Positions 9,083-19,529 of a stretch of 64,000 nt of DNA are shown in pieces (positions within the stretch are counted from its first letter, which is position 1; each line of letters opens with the position of its first letter). Where the stretch lies: contig NZ_AHIL01000008.1 in the NCBI RefSeq assembly GCF_000241525.1, forward strand, positions 38,955 through 102,954. The letters run 5' to 3'. Origin of the DNA: Comamonas testosteroni ATCC 11996 (GTDB lineage: Bacteria > Pseudomonadota > Gammaproteobacteria > Burkholderiales > Burkholderiaceae_C). The notes below the pieces were generated by a model. The model was not told where the DNA came from, did not search any database, and saw only the letters and a program-made list of their open reading frames with translations. The position numbers were made by a program, and so were the translations under genes.

Positions 9083-9844
9083 CTACAAGCGACGCTCGCT
9101 CACTTCCACGCGCGCCCCCAGCCCCCCGAAATGCTGCACCAGGCGGTCCTTTTGCAAGGCGCTGACGCTATCGTCGAGCAGCGTCAGCGGCAGCCGGGTC
9201 TTGAGTTTCAGCAGCTCCTGCGCAGACAGCGTCGTGAAGATTTTCCTGAGCGCCAGCATGACCCTGGCCGGATCGGGTCCCAGCTCCAGCAGGCGCACGG
9301 TGTAGAAGATGGTGGAAGAGCGCGTTTCACGCGGCACCAGTGGCGCTTTGGCTGCCTTGGCCTGCACATGCGCCATCAACTCCTCGAGCGAGGCGAACAA
9401 TGGCCTGGCCGCGCGGTGCGGCTCGTCATGCCACTTCCACAGCACAGGCACTTCGGGCCGGCTCATGTCACCGATCAGCGGGTCGCCATCCAGGCCATGG
9501 GTCAGCACCAGCCAGTGCGGGCTCCAGCCATCCGCCACCGCACCGTCGATCCAACGCAGATCACCGGGCGTGCTGGCCTTGAGGTCCAGGCCGAAGCGGT
9601 ACTCACCAGTCTGAGACCACAGCCCGGCCGTATCGGTGGCACGCTGCATAGCGAGCCAGTTGCCTGCGCCTTCACGCCATGCAGGAAGCTGCAACCACGG
9701 CAGCACATCCCTGCAGCCACGCGCCCAGGTCATCCAGGTCTGCACCGCCGGCGGCAGCGGTGGGCGCGCGATCTGCGCCATCCACGCGACACGCGAGGCC
9801 GCCAGCTCAGCCGGTGCAGGAAAGTTGCTACGCGAGAAGGACAT
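9083..9844 (-). CDS. Protein with SUKH-like N-terminal and L7/L12-CTD-like C-terminal regions
   Basis: A 253-residue protein of unknown function, starting MSFSRSNFPAPAELAAS at 9844 behind an AAGAGGCG ribosome binding site. Residues of roughly 20-175 are Trp/Pro-rich; the stretch LTHGLDGDPLIGDM...PVLWKWHDE...LFASLEELMAHV resembles the core of SMI1/KNR4 (SUKH) domains. Residues of about 183-250 (YTVRLLELGPDPARVMLALR ... LGARVEVS) line up by eye with the ribosomal protein L7/L12 C-terminal domain: V-x-L, G, V-x-x-A-x-R and a GA-x-VEV end at matching spacing. Both assignments are my inference. It starts 16 bases after uvrA ends and is probably cotranscribed. Confidence 0.6.
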   Translation of the reverse strand: MSFSRSNFPAPAELAASRVAWMAQIARPPLPPAVQTWMTWARGCRDVLPWLQLPAWREGAGNWLAMQRATDTAGLWSQTGEYRFGLDLKASTPGDLRWIDGAVADGWSPHWLVLTHGLDGDPLIGDMSRPEVPVLWKWHDEPHRAARPLFASLEELMAHVQAKAAKAPLVPRETRSSTIFYTVRLLELGPDPARVMLALRKIFTTLSAQELLKLKTRLPLTLLDDSVSALQKDRLVQHFGGLGARVEVSERRL

Positions 9845-9859
9845 GGTGCGCGCCGCCTC

Positions 9860-12800
9860 TTACCGCGCCAGCACCGGCGCCAGCGCCTTGCCGGTATGGG
9901 TGCCGATCTTCACCAGCTCCTCGGGAGTTCCCGTGGCCACGATGCGCCCGCCGTCCTTGCCGCCTTCGGGGCCCAGATCGATGATCCAGTCCGCCTCGGC
10001 AATCACGTCGAGGTCATGCTCGATGACCACCACGCTGTGGCCGCCGTCGACAAGGCGGTGCAGCACATGGATGAGCTTGTCCACATCGGCCATGTGCAGG
10101 CCCACGGTGGGCTCGTCCAGCACGTACAGCGTGTGCGGAGCCTTCTGCCCGCGGCGGCCGATATCATCGCGCACCTTGGTCAGCTCGGTCACCAGCTTGA
10201 TGCGCTGGGCCTCGCCACCCGACAGCGTGGGCGATGGCTGGCCCAGGGTCAGATAGCCCAGGCCCACGTCTTTCAGCAACTGCAGCGGATGGGCAATCGA
10301 GGGCATGGAGGCGAAGAACTCCACGGCCTCGTCGACCTCCATCTTCAGCACATCGCCAATGCTCTTGCCCCGCCAGCTCACGGCCAGGGTTTCGGGGTTG
10401 AAGCGCGCACCGTGGCAGACCTCACAAGGCACTTTCACATCGGGCAGAAAGCTCATCTCGATGGTGCGCACGCCCTGGCCTTCGCAGGCCGGGCAACGGC
10501 CTTCGCCGGTGTTGAACGAGAAGCGGCCGGCCGCATAACCCCGGGCCTTGGCTTCCAGGGTCTCGGCAAACAGCTTGCGAATCGTGTCCCAGAAGCCGAT
10601 ATAGGTCGCAGGGCAGGAGCGCGGCGTCTTGCCGATCGGTGTCTGATCGACCTCGAGCACGCGATCGATGGTCTCGAAGCCCTTGAGCCCCTTGCAGCCC
10701 ACGAGCGCCGGCGACTTGCCGTCATCCATGGCATCGCGGCCGGCCTTGGTCGAGCGCTGCTGCACCCAGGCCGCCACATTGCTCAGCAGCACATCGCGCG
10801 CCAGCGTGGACTTGCCCGAGCCGGAAACTCCGGTGACGGCTACCAGCCGCTTGAGCGGAACCCGGGCCTCCACGCTCTGCAGATTGTGCAGATTCGCGCC
10901 CAGCACCGTGAGCCAGTGCAGTGCGTCGCTGCCCTGCTGCACCACATTTTCAGTAGCAGCTACCGCTTTCTTCTTCTTGGCTTTGGATAGTTTCGTATCT
11001 GAAACCTCCTTATCACCGGCGCTAGCAGCTTCTGTATTAATAGCATCTGGCTGCACAGGTGGCTCGCCCTCTCCCACCCACAGACGTGGCTTGAAAGGGT
11101 GGCGCATGGCGTGCAGCAGATAGCGCCCCGTGACCGAGTCCTTGGCCGCCATGATGTCATCCACCGTGCCCTCGGCCACCAGACGGCCGCCGCGAATGCC
11201 GGCGCTGGGGCCGATGTCGATCACGTGGTCGGCGCGGCGAATCGTGTCTTCGTCGTGCTCCACCACCACCAGCGTGTTGCCCTTGTCGCCTAGCTTGTGC
11301 AAGGCATTGAGCAGGATCTGGTTGTCGCGCGCATGCAGGCCGATGGTGGGTTCGTCCAGCACATAGCAGACGCCTTGCAGATTGCTGCCCAGTTGCGCAG
11401 CCAGGCGGATGCGCTGGGCCTCACCCCCGCTCAGCGTGGGTGCTCCGCGGTCCAGCGTCAGATAGTTGAGACCGACTTCTTCCAGGAATTCGAGACGGCT
11501 CTGGATCTCGGGAATCAGATCGCGTGCAATATCGGCTTCGCGGCCCGTAAGCTCCAGGCCCTGTATCCATTGGCGCACATCGCTGACTGACAGCTGGGCA
11601 ATATCGGTGATCGCCTCGTCGTGAAACTTCACGGCTCGCGCCACAGGGTTCAGACGTGTGCCGTGGCACTTGGGGCATTCCACCTCGGCCAGATCTTCCA
11701 CCTCCTGGCCCTCGAACTTCACCTCCCGGCCACGGTTGTCGTCGGCCAGCAAGGTGTCGTCATAGACCTTGCGCTGGTCCTTGGTCAGCTTCACGCCCGT
11801 GCCCACGCAATCAGGGCACCAGCCATGCTTGCTGTTGTAGGAGAACAGACGCGGGTCCAGCTCGGCATAGCTGGTGGCGCAGACCGGGCAGGCACGCTGG
11901 GTGGAGAAGACCTGCAGCGCGCCGATGCCTGCCGTGCTCTGGCCGCCCTGCATGGCGTCGGCCAGATTCTCGATGCCGGACAGCACATGCAGCACGCCCT
12001 TGCCGATTTCCAGCGCCTGGCGCAGATGACCGCGCAGCTCTTTCTCGTTGGCCGCGGTCACCGTCACGCTGGCCACGGGCAGCTCGATGGTGTGTTCCTT
12101 GAAGCGGTCAATACGCGGAAAGCCCGTGGTCGGCAGAAACTCGCCGTCCACGCGCAGATGCGTGTAGCCCTTGGGTCTGGCCCAGTCAGCCAGCTCGGTA
12201 TAGACGCCCTTGCGGTTGACAACCAGCGGACTCAAGAGGCCTATGGTCTGGCCACGGAAATTCGTCATCAGCTGCGCGGCAATGCTTTCCTCGGTCTGCG
12301 GCTGCACGATGGCATCGTCATGGATGCAGTGCTGCACGCCCAGCTTCACATAGAGCAGGCGCAGAAAGTGCCAGACCTCGGTGGTCGTTCCCACCGTGGA
12401 CTTTCGACCGCCACGTGACAGGCGCTGCTCGATGGCCACCGTGGGCGGTATGCCATAGACCGCATCGACCTCGGGACGGCCCGCTGGCTGCACGATGGAG
12501 CGCGCATAGGCATTGAGCGATTCGAGATAGCGGCGCTGGCCTTCGTTGAACAGGATGTCGAAAGCCAGCGTGGACTTGCCCGAGCCCGACACCCCGGTCA
12601 CCACATTGAACTTGCCGCGCGGCACATCCACGCTCAGGGACTTGAGGTTGTGTTCCTTGGCATTGACGATCTCGATCGCGTTCTTGGCCTGCGGCGCCTT
12701 TTCGGCCTGTGCCTTGCGCTGGGGCTTGTAGAGCATGGGAGCGACTTCGCGCACCGCCTCGCCGCCCACACCCATGGCCAGGTCGTATTCGCGCAGGGCC

Positions 12801-15796
12801 TGGGCCGTGTGCGATTCCTTCACATGGCGCACCTCCTCGGGCGTGCCCTCCGCGACGATCAGACCGCCGCCATCACCGCCTTCAGGGCCCAGATCGATCA
12901 GCCAGTCGCTGGCGCGAATCACGTCCAGGTTGTGCTCGATGACGATCAGCGAGTGGCCAGCCTCCAGCAGCTTGCGCAATGCGCGCATGAGCTTGGCAAT
13001 GTCCTCGAAATGCAGGCCGGTCGTGGGCTCGTCGAACAGGAACAGCGTGCCTTTCCTGGCCAGCGACTGCTTGGATTTGGACTGCGCCTTGGCCGCCTCG
13101 GCCAGGAAGCCTGCCAGTTTCAAGCGCTGCGCTTCGCCACCCGACAGCGTGGGCACCGGCTGGCCGAGCTTCACATATTCCAGGCCCACATCGACGATGG
13201 GCTGCAGCGCGCGGATCACGTCGCGGTCCTGCGCAAACAGCAGCGCGGCCTCGGCCACCGTGAGCTCCAGCACATCGGCCACATTCAGCGGCTGGCCGTT
13301 GCGCTCGATTTTCACTTCCAGAATCTCGGGGCGATAACGCGTGCCGTTGCAGTCCGGGCAGCGCAGATAGACGTCCGAGAGGAACTGCATCTCCACATGC
13401 TCGAAGCCCGAGCCGCCGCAGGTCGGGCAGCGGCCGTCGCCGCTGTTGAAGCTGAACTTGGCAGCGGTGTAGCCGCGCTGGCGCGACAGTGGAGCCACGG
13501 CGAACAGCTCGCGGATCGCATCCCAGGCGCCCACATAGCTGACCGGGTTGGAGCGCGCCGTCTTGCCGATCGGCGACTGGTCCACGAACATCACATCGGC
13601 CAGATGGTCCGCGCCCAGCAGGCGCTCGAACGCGCCCGCCGCATCGGTGGGCTTGCCGAAGTGACGCATCAGCGCAGGCACCAGCACATCCTGAATCAGC
13701 GTGGATTTTCCCGAGCCCGAAACACCGGTGATGGTGACCAGGCGCTGCAGCGGAAAGTCCACGCTGATGTCCTGCAGATTGTGCTCGCGCGCGCCTTCTA
13801 GAATCAGGCGCGGCGTGCTCTCGGTCACCATGCGCTTGAGACCGAAGCCCACCTGCTTGCGGCCGCCCAGATAGGCGCCGGTCAGGGTATCGGCCTGGCG
13901 CAGATCTTCGGGCGTGCCGTCGAACACGATCTGGCCGCCGCGTGCACCAGGGCCAGGGCCCATGTCGATCATGCGGTCGGCGGCAAACATCACGGCCGGG
14001 TCATGCTCCACCACCACCAGCGTATTGCCCGCATCGCGCAGGCGCTGCATGGCTTCGGTGATGCGCTCCATATCGCGCGGGTGCAGGCCGATCGAAGGCT
14101 CGTCAAGCACAAACAAGGTGTTAACCAGCGAAGTGCCCAACGCGGTGGTCAGGTTGATTCGCTGCACCTCGCCGCCGCTCAGCGTGCGGCTCTGGCGGTC
14201 CAGCGTGAGGTAGCCTATGCCCACATCGCACAGATACTGCAGCCGCGTCATGACTTCTGCATGCAGCATCTTCAATGCCTGGGCTTCGCCATCATTTTTG
14301 ACGGCATCGTTGTCTGGCGCCAGCTGCGCAAAGAAGTCGCGCAGGCGCGTGATCGGCAGACGCATCAGATCATGCAGACACAGGCCCGGCAGGCTGTCGA
14401 GCTGCTCACGGCTCCAGCCCACCGCCTGCGGCATGAAGCGCTGGTATCGCCCGCCTTCATCGCCGGGCGGCAGCACGGCATCCGCTGCCTGCTTGCCGCC
14501 AATACGCCAGAGCAGGCTTTCCGTCTTGAGGCGGGCGCCTCCGCATGTCGGGCATTCGGTGTAGCTGCGGTACTTGGACAACAGCACCCGGATATGCATC
14601 TTGTAGGCCTTGCTTTCGAGGTACTCGAAAAAGCGGCGAATGCCATACCAGGTCTGGCTCCACTTGCCGTTCCAGTTGGGCGAGCCTTCGATCACCCAGT
14701 CCTTCTGCTCCCGGGTCAGCTTGGACCAGGCCGTATCGCGCGGAATGCCTTCGGCCTCGGAATGGCGCATCAGGTCGTCCTGAATCTCCTTCCAGGCCGG
14801 CGTCTGAATCGGCTTGATGACACCGGTGCGCAAGGTGAGCTTTTCATTGGGAATCACCAGACCCCAGTCGACCCCGATGACGCGGCCGAAACCACGGCAG
14901 GCATCGCAGGCGCCCACCGCGGAGTTGAAGGAGAACAGCGAGGGAATCGGCTCCTGATAGGTCAGATTGCTCTCGGGGCAATGCAGACCCAGCGAGAACT
15001 TCCACAGCTCGGGCTCGGCCGCCTCGGCCGCGCTCTCGGGCAGCACATACACCGTGAGCCTGCCGCTACCGCGCTTGAGGCCCACCTCGATCGCCTCCAT
15101 GGCGCGGGCGCGCTCGGCCTTGCCGAGGCGAAAGCGGTCGGCAATCACATCCAGCACCTTGATCTTCTCGGGTGCTGGCCTGGATTTTTTCTTGCCCTTG
15201 GCGGCCTCGTCAGCTGCTGGGTGAGCGCGCTCCACTTCGCGCTCGGCCTGCACCTTGGTGAAACCGCTGGCAGACAGCCATTGCTCCACCTCTTCGGCCG
15301 AGGTATTGGCCGGCAGCTCCACCGGGAAGGTGATGGCAATGCGCGGGTCCCCCGCAGCCTCGCAGCGCTGGGCCAGTTCGGCATAGATGCTGTCCGCCGT
15401 GTCGTGGCGCACCGGCAGGGCCGTCCTGCTGTCGAACAACTGGGCCGCGCGCGCAAACAGCAGCTTGAGGTGATCGTTGATCTCCGTCATCGTGCCCACG
15501 GTGGAGCGCGAGTTGCGCACCGGGTTGGTCTGATCGATGGCAATCGCTGGTGGCACACCCTCGACCTTGTCCACGGCCGGCTTGTCCATGCGATCGAGAA
15601 ACTGGCGCGCATAGGCGGAGAAGGTCTCGACATAGCGGCGCTGACCTTCGGCGTACAGCGTGTCGAACACCAGACTGGACTTGCCCGAGCCGCTGGGGCC
15701 GGTGACTACGGTCAGCTCACCGGTACGGATATCGATGTCCAGATTGCGAAGATTGTGCTGGCGAGCACCACGGATACGGATCAGGCCCTGCGTCAT
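9860..15796 (-). CDS. uvrA: Double-length (tandem fused) excinuclease ABC subunit A
   Basis: UvrA finds DNA damage for UvrB/UvrC. Normal UvrA is about 940 residues with two ABC ATPase modules; this ORF has 1978 residues and four. Walker A motifs lie near residues 29 (GPSGSGKSS), 687, 1065 and 1650 (each GVSGSGKST). LSGGE signatures lie near 538, 885, 1452 and 1855. The halves join near residues 1020-1040 ([17 protein letters not shown]). Half 1 has a damaged first zinc site (CPES ... CDAC, with Ser for one Cys), while half 2 keeps CPVC ... CPDC. Both halves keep the C-terminal-module zinc site ([22 protein letters not shown]). A low-complexity Lys/Ala insert at about 1580-1620 coincides with a repeat element. 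Confidence 0.92.
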   Translation of the reverse strand: MTQGLIRIRGARQHNLRNLDIDIRTGELTVVTGPSGSGKSSLVFDTLYAEGQRRYVETFSAYARQFLDRMDKPAVDKVEGVPPAIAIDQTNPVRNSRSTVGTMTEINDHLKLLFARAAQLFDSRTALPVRHDTADSIYAELAQRCEAAGDPRIAITFPVELPANTSAEEVEQWLSASGFTKVQAEREVERAHPAADEAAKGKKKSRPAPEKIKVLDVIADRFRLGKAERARAMEAIEVGLKRGSGRLTVYVLPESAAEAAEPELWKFSLGLHCPESNLTYQEPIPSLFSFNSAVGACDACRGFGRVIGVDWGLVIPNEKLTLRTGVIKPIQTPAWKEIQDDLMRHSEAEGIPRDTAWSKLTREQKDWVIEGSPNWNGKWSQTWYGIRRFFEYLESKAYKMHIRVLLSKYRSYTECPTCGGARLKTESLLWRIGGKQAADAVLPPGDEGGRYQRFMPQAVGWSREQLDSLPGLCLHDLMRLPITRLRDFFAQLAPDNDAVKNDGEAQALKMLHAEVMTRLQYLCDVGIGYLTLDRQSRTLSGGEVQRINLTTALGTSLVNTLFVLDEPSIGLHPRDMERITEAMQRLRDAGNTLVVVEHDPAVMFAADRMIDMGPGPGARGGQIVFDGTPEDLRQADTLTGAYLGGRKQVGFGLKRMVTESTPRLILEGAREHNLQDISVDFPLQRLVTITGVSGSGKSTLIQDVLVPALMRHFGKPTDAAGAFERLLGADHLADVMFVDQSPIGKTARSNPVSYVGAWDAIRELFAVAPLSRQRGYTAAKFSFNSGDGRCPTCGGSGFEHVEMQFLSDVYLRCPDCNGTRYRPEILEVKIERNGQPLNVADVLELTVAEAALLFAQDRDVIRALQPIVDVGLEYVKLGQPVPTLSGGEAQRLKLAGFLAEAAKAQSKSKQSLARKGTLFLFDEPTTGLHFEDIAKLMRALRKLLEAGHSLIVIEHNLDVIRASDWLIDLGPEGGDGGGLIVAEGTPEEVRHVKESHTAQALREYDLAMGVGGEAVREVAPMLYKPQRKAQAEKAPQAKNAIEIVNAKEHNLKSLSVDVPRGKFNVVTGVSGSGKSTLAFDILFNEGQRRYLESLNAYARSIVQPAGRPEVDAVYGIPPTVAIEQRLSRGGRKSTVGTTTEVWHFLRLLYVKLGVQHCIHDDAIVQPQTEESIAAQLMTNFRGQTIGLLSPLVVNRKGVYTELADWARPKGYTHLRVDGEFLPTTGFPRIDRFKEHTIELPVASVTVTAANEKELRGHLRQALEIGKGVLHVLSGIENLADAMQGGQSTAGIGALQVFSTQRACPVCATSYAELDPRLFSYNSKHGWCPDCVGTGVKLTKDQRKVYDDTLLADDNRGREVKFEGQEVEDLAEVECPKCHGTRLNPVARAVKFHDEAITDIAQLSVSDVRQWIQGLELTGREADIARDLIPEIQSRLEFLEEVGLNYLTLDRGAPTLSGGEAQRIRLAAQLGSNLQGVCYVLDEPTIGLHARDNQILLNALHKLGDKGNTLVVVEHDEDTIRRADHVIDIGPSAGIRGGRLVAEGTVDDIMAAKDSVTGRYLLHAMRHPFKPRLWVGEGEPPVQPDAINTEAASAGDKEVSDTKLSKAKKKKAVAATENVVQQGSDALHWLTVLGANLHNLQSVEARVPLKRLVAVTGVSGSGKSTLARDVLLSNVAAWVQQRSTKAGRDAMDDGKSPALVGCKGLKGFETIDRVLEVDQTPIGKTPRSCPATYIGFWDTIRKLFAETLEAKARGYAAGRFSFNTGEGRCPACEGQGVRTIEMSFLPDVKVPCEVCHGARFNPETLAVSWRGKSIGDVLKMEVDEAVEFFASMPSIAHPLQLLKDVGLGYLTLGQPSPTLSGGEAQRIKLVTELTKVRDDIGRRGQKAPHTLYVLDEPTVGLHMADVDKLIHVLHRLVDGGHSVVVIEHDLDVIAEADWIIDLGPEGGKDGGRIVATGTPEELVKIGTHTGKALAPVLAR
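10950..11045. repeat. Family B repeat carried in frame inside uvrA
   Basis: Read on the minus strand: arms GCTGCTAGCGC and GCGGTAGCTGC, with TTTCAGATAC in the centre, as in the intergenic copy at 27928. It is translated as the segment around [19 protein letters not shown], in a linker just before the fourth Walker A. Base composition is markedly A/T-richer than the rest of uvrA. Confidence 0.6.
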
Positions 15797-15900
15797 GTTC
15801 TGCGGTCTTTTCTATGGAGGCCAAACATTCTAGGCAGTCCTGGCATGAGCCTTGGGTGCGCATGTGCATTACCGTTTCAGCGTGCAGCCAGGGCCACCAC

Positions 15901-15926
15901 AAAAAAGCCCCGGCTGGCGGGGCTTT
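15901..15926 (-). terminator. Terminator of the 45-residue membrane peptide gene
   Basis: On the minus strand, AAAGCCCCG / CGGGGCTTT with a five-base loop, followed by further T residues (AAAAAA on the plus strand). It lies 19 bases after the stop at 15945. Confidence 0.8.
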
Positions 15927-15944
15927 GATCGAGTGCTGCTGCCT

Positions 15945-16082
15945 TCATTTGGACTCTGCCGGTGCATGAATCGCATCCGCACCATGCTTTTCTCCACTCA
16001 TATCCACCTTGTCACCCGCCTTCATGATGACAAACAGAGCCACGGCAGCAAACACCACAAAACCAATCGCCAGCTTCCACAT
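15945..16082 (-). CDS. Small single-helix membrane protein
   Basis: A 45-residue ORF: MWKLAIGFVVFAAVALFVIM forms one helix, followed by a charged tail (KAGDKVDMSGEKHGADA...) ending APAESK. GGAGA lies eight bases before the ATG, and a perfect terminator follows the stop, so it looks like a complete one-gene transcription unit. The helix has a short N-terminus; the tail side cannot be fixed. I do not recognise a family. It sits between uvrA and the porin. Confidence 0.7.
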   Translation of the reverse strand: MWKLAIGFVVFAAVALFVIMKAGDKVDMSGEKHGADAIHAPAESK

Positions 16083-16203
16083 ATCAGTCTCCAGAGTGTT
16101 ATGAATAAGCAGCTGGTGCAGCCGCTCGTGCCACGCCAGTCAGCACGACCATTGAGCCTGAGCGAGTTTGCGCGTGGCTTACTGCCAGACAGGCTGCACA
16201 TAA

Positions 16204-16232
16204 GAAAAAACCCCATGCCTTGCGGCATGGGG
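16204..16232 (-). terminator. Porin terminator
   Basis: CCCCATGCC / GGCATGGGG stem with a TTGC loop; read on the minus strand it is followed by a T-run (AAAAAA on the plus strand at 16205-16210). It lies about 70 bases after the porin stop. Confidence 0.85.
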
Positions 16233-16302
16233 TATGAACTTGGAGTAATGGTCTGCATTATCAGCTGCAGCTGCTGGAGACACCGCTTGCGCGGTGCACA
16301 AA

Positions 16303-17295
16303 TTAGAAGTTGTGACGGATACCCACGGCGATGGAGCTGAAGTCCTTGCCAGCTGGTGCGTTATATGCAGCACCGCTGTCGTTGTTCACACGGGTGTAGT
16401 AACCGTAAACCTTGGAGCGCTTGCTCAGGTTGTAGTTGTAGCCCAGAGTCCACTGGGTAGCTGCGGAGTCGGAAACCTTGCTCCACTTGCTGGCGTGACC
16501 AACGTTCACGTGGAACTCGGAAGCACCCATGGCGTACATACCGGACAGGCGGAAGTTGTTGCGTGTGCCGATCAGGTCTTGGTCGTTGCGCTGGTAGTAG
16601 GCGCCAACCGTGAATTGACCGAATGTGTACAGACCACGCAGTGCGGCTTGCCAGTTGTCGCCCACCTTGCTGAAACCGGCGCCCAGGTGCAGAGGACCGG
16701 TGGCGTAGTTGGCGGCCAGGTCGTAGCCGTTCTTGCGAGGACCGACCGTGGGATCCTTCTCGTGCATCGACACGGAGGCATCCACCGTCAGGCCGCCCAT
16801 GTTGGGGGTGCGATAGCCGACCTTGTTCTTGGTGCTCAGACCGCCGAACCAGACGGGATCGTAGTACAGCGCATCGGAAGAAGAACCGGTGTCGTGGTTG
16901 TGCATGCTGATGTAGTCAGCAGTTGCGTAGTAGGACTCGGGAACGAAGTTGCCCAGACGGATCATGCCGAAGCCGCCGGACAGGTTCACTTCGCTCTGAC
17001 GCGCAAAGGACATGCCGGAGGTGGGGTGAGTCCAAGCGGAACCGGTACCGGTGTCGGAGTTGAAGCCGGACTCCAGGGTGAAGCCTGCCTTCAGGCCGCC
17101 ACCCAGATCTTCAGTACCGCGAATGCCCCAGCGGGAAGCATTGTTGTACAGGCCGGACACCGACTCATCGCCCACCTTCTGGCGTTCGACGGTGGTGTTG
17201 ATACGGCCGTACAGCGTCACGCTGCTCTGTGCCATTGCGGTGGTTGCGCCCATCACAGCCAGTGCGGCCAGTGCGATGCGAGTCATCTTGGTCAT
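16303..17295 (-). CDS. Outer-membrane trimeric porin (Gram-negative porin family)
   Basis: 330 residues with a signal peptide MTKMTRIALAALAVMGATTA, cleaved near AMA before QSSVTLYGRINTTVERQ. That mature start and the C-terminal GIRHNF, ending in the Phe needed by the BAM complex, are classic for betaproteobacterial 16-strand porins. It carries GFTLESGFNSDTG and repeated aromatic girdle residues. The product lets small anions and organic acids through the outer membrane. AGGAGCAC precedes the ATG. Codon use is strongly biased, as expected of a highly expressed gene. It is monocistronic, with its own terminator. Confidence 0.93.
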   Translation of the reverse strand: MTKMTRIALAALAVMGATTAMAQSSVTLYGRINTTVERQKVGDESVSGLYNNASRWGIRGTEDLGGGLKAGFTLESGFNSDTGTGSAWTHPTSGMSFARQSEVNLSGGFGMIRLGNFVPESYYATADYISMHNHDTGSSSDALYYDPVWFGGLSTKNKVGYRTPNMGGLTVDASVSMHEKDPTVGPRKNGYDLAANYATGPLHLGAGFSKVGDNWQAALRGLYTFGQFTVGAYYQRNDQDLIGTRNNFRLSGMYAMGASEFHVNVGHASKWSKVSDSAATQWTLGYNYNLSKRSKVYGYYTRVNNDSGAAYNAPAGKDFSSIAVGIRHNF

Positions 17296-17478
17296 TCAGT
17301 GCTCCTATGTCCTGGGATAGTGTTTTTTGCACCGCATTGGCTTGTAGGTTGTTGGCCCTCTCGCGGCTAGGTGTGATTCTAGGTTGGCCCCTCTCAAAAG
17401 CATGATTTCTATCGCAAAAAAGTAACGCAATGATGCTTTGTTGCCACACTGCTGTAACCCACTAGTGCTGAGACAAAT

Positions 17479-17515
17479 AAAAAAGACCTGCAAAGCACAA
17501 GCCTTGCAGATCTTT
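17479..17515 (-). terminator. Terminator of the MHS-family symporter gene
   Basis: Read on the minus strand, AAAGATCTGCAAGGC pairs with GCTTTGCAGGTCTTT (two mismatches) and is followed by TTTATTTG. Confidence 0.8.
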
Positions 17516-17554
17516 GGTTCGATGCTGCATAAATTGCAGCATCAGCGCCTGGCA

Positions 17555-19237
17555 TCAGTCTTCGGCGTAGATGTCGCGATCCTTGGTTTCGGGCACGAAC
17601 AGCGTGCCGATCACGGCCGTCACACCAGCGATGATGATGGGATACCAGAGACCGTTGTACATATTGCCGGTCTGCGCCACGATGGCAAAGGACATGGTGG
17701 GCAGCAGACCCCCAAACCAGCCGTTGCCGATGTGATAGGGCAAGCTCATCGAGGTGTAGCGGATGCGTGTCGGGAACAGCTCCACCAGCATGGCCGCGAT
17801 GGGGCCGTAGACCATGGTCACCAGCAGCACCAGATAGGTCAGGATCACGACCATCATGACCTTGTTCATCTTGGCGGGGTCAGCCTTGGTGGGATAGCCA
17901 TCCTTGGCCAGTTCTGCCGCCACAGTCTTCTTGAACGCACCGTCCTTGGCCTTGGCGTCTTCAGGGCTCAGGCCCTTGAGCGAGAACGAGGGGATCTCGG
18001 TCGCGCCGATACGGATCATGGCCTGCGTGCCTGCAGCCGCATTTTCGGTTTCATAGCTCACGGAACCCGCAGCCAGCACCTGCTTGGCCACGTCGCAGGA
18101 GCTGGTGAACTTGGTCGTACCTGTGGGGTTGAACTGGAAGGAGCACTCCGCAGGATCGGCCACGATGACCACCTTGTTCTTGGCCTGAGCCGCAGCCAGA
18201 TCGGGGTTGGCAGCTTCGGTCAGCGCCTTGAAGGCGGGGAAGTAGGTCAATACGGCCAGAATGCAGCCCAGCATGATGATGGGCTTGCGGCCGATCTTGT
18301 CGGACAGCGTGCCGAAGATCACAAAGAAAGGCGTACCGATCAGCAGTGCGGCGGCAATCATCAGATTGGCCGTCACGGCATCGACCTTGAGCTGCTGCGT
18401 CAGAAAGAACAGCGCATAGAACTGGCCGGTATACCAGACCACAGCCTGGCCGGCGGTCAGGCCGACCAGCGCCAGAATCACGATCTTGAGGTTCTTCCAC
18501 TGACCGAAAGACTCAGTCAAAGGCGCCTTGGACACCTTGCCCTCGGCCTTCATCTTCTGGAAGGCAGGAGACTCGGACAGCGTCATACGAATCCAGACCG
18601 AGATGGCCAGCAGCAAAATGGAAACCAGGAATGGAATGCGCCAGCCCCAGTCGGCGAACTTCTCTTCGCCCATCGAGGTACGCACGCCCAGAATCACCAG
18701 CAGCGACAGGAACAGACCCAGCGTTGCCGTGGTCTGGATCCACGAGGTGTAAGCACCGCGCTTGCCATGCGGCGCATGCTCGGCCACATAGGTGGCAGCG
18801 CCGCCGTACTCACCGCCCAGGGCCAGACCTTGCAGCATGCGCAGCGCGATCAGGATGACGGGGGCGGCCACGCCAATGCTGGCGTAGTTGGGCAAGATGC
18901 CAACGATGAAGGTGGACAGGCCCATGATCAGGATCGTCACCAGGAAGGTGTACTTGCGCCCGATCATGTCGCCCAGGCGGCCGAACACCAGCGCGCCGAA
19001 GGGGCGCACGATGAAGCCTGCCGCAAAGGCCAGCAACGCGAAAATGAAGGCCGATCCTGCATCCAGACCGCTGAAGAACTGCTTGGCGATGATGGCTGCC
19101 AGAGATCCGTACAGATAGAAGTCATACCACTCGAAAACGGTTCCGAGTGAAGACGCAAAGATGACTTTGCGCTCTTCCGGGCTCATCGGCCTTGGGGCCG
19201 ATTTACCTCCCATATGTGCTGTCGCATTGATGGCCAT
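17555..19237 (-). CDS. MHS-family MFS symporter (ProP-like) with a large extracytoplasmic loop
   Basis: A metabolite:proton symporter of 560 residues. ASSLGTVFEWYDFYLYGSLA in helix 1 and GRLGDMIGRK in loop 2-3 are the MHS signatures; GTLSDKIGRKP marks loop 8-9. Usual MHS length is 430-500. The excess is a segment of about 115 residues near 338-452 after helix 9, predicted periplasmic, with two cysteines (AECSFQF and SSCDVAK) that could form a disulfide. Substrate is an organic acid or betaine-like compound; not decidable. The ATG at 19237 follows AGGAGACAAAC. Confidence 0.88.
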   Translation of the reverse strand: MAINATAHMGGKSAPRPMSPEERKVIFASSLGTVFEWYDFYLYGSLAAIIAKQFFSGLDAGSAFIFALLAFAAGFIVRPFGALVFGRLGDMIGRKYTFLVTILIMGLSTFIVGILPNYASIGVAAPVILIALRMLQGLALGGEYGGAATYVAEHAPHGKRGAYTSWIQTTATLGLFLSLLVILGVRTSMGEEKFADWGWRIPFLVSILLLAISVWIRMTLSESPAFQKMKAEGKVSKAPLTESFGQWKNLKIVILALVGLTAGQAVVWYTGQFYALFFLTQQLKVDAVTANLMIAAALLIGTPFFVIFGTLSDKIGRKPIIMLGCILAVLTYFPAFKALTEAANPDLAAAQAKNKVVIVADPAECSFQFNPTGTTKFTSSCDVAKQVLAAGSVSYETENAAAGTQAMIRIGATEIPSFSLKGLSPEDAKAKDGAFKKTVAAELAKDGYPTKADPAKMNKVMMVVILTYLVLLVTMVYGPIAAMLVELFPTRIRYTSMSLPYHIGNGWFGGLLPTMSFAIVAQTGNMYNGLWYPIIIAGVTAVIGTLFVPETKDRDIYAED

Positions 19238-19529
19238 GTTTGTCTCCTAGGTTTTGGAATTTCAGGCGCTGCCAACTCACCTGTTTGCCCAATATCAAAG
19301 CGACAACTGACCGCTAACTTACAAAAAAAAGCTTCTCAAAAATTCAAGACTGGGCATTACCCGACCCTCTCCGCACTTACCCGGATTCGTTTTTTTTTGA
19401 TATGAAAAACCGGGGGCAAACACCGATATCGTAAGTAAGGAGGCGGTCAGACGGGCTTCTCAGAATGCATTGCAAGCAAGCCACCGTGCACCGGATGGCA
19501 GGCTGGAAAACTTCAAAGGAGACAACGCT

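Noticed and set aside
9005..10990. 661-codon plus-strand frame over the SUKH-like gene and uvrA 3' part
   Set aside because: Shadow of uvrA; no family motif and low hydrophobic content.
14003..15928. 641-codon plus-strand frame over the uvrA 5' part
   Set aside because: Same reason; uvrA is intact on the minus strand.
15852..16340. 162-codon plus-strand frame between uvrA and porin
   Set aside because: It crosses two minus-strand terminators and a small gene; no coding features.
17438..19150. 570-codon plus-strand frame over the MHS symporter
   Set aside because: Antisense shadow rich in Gly, His, Gln and Arg.
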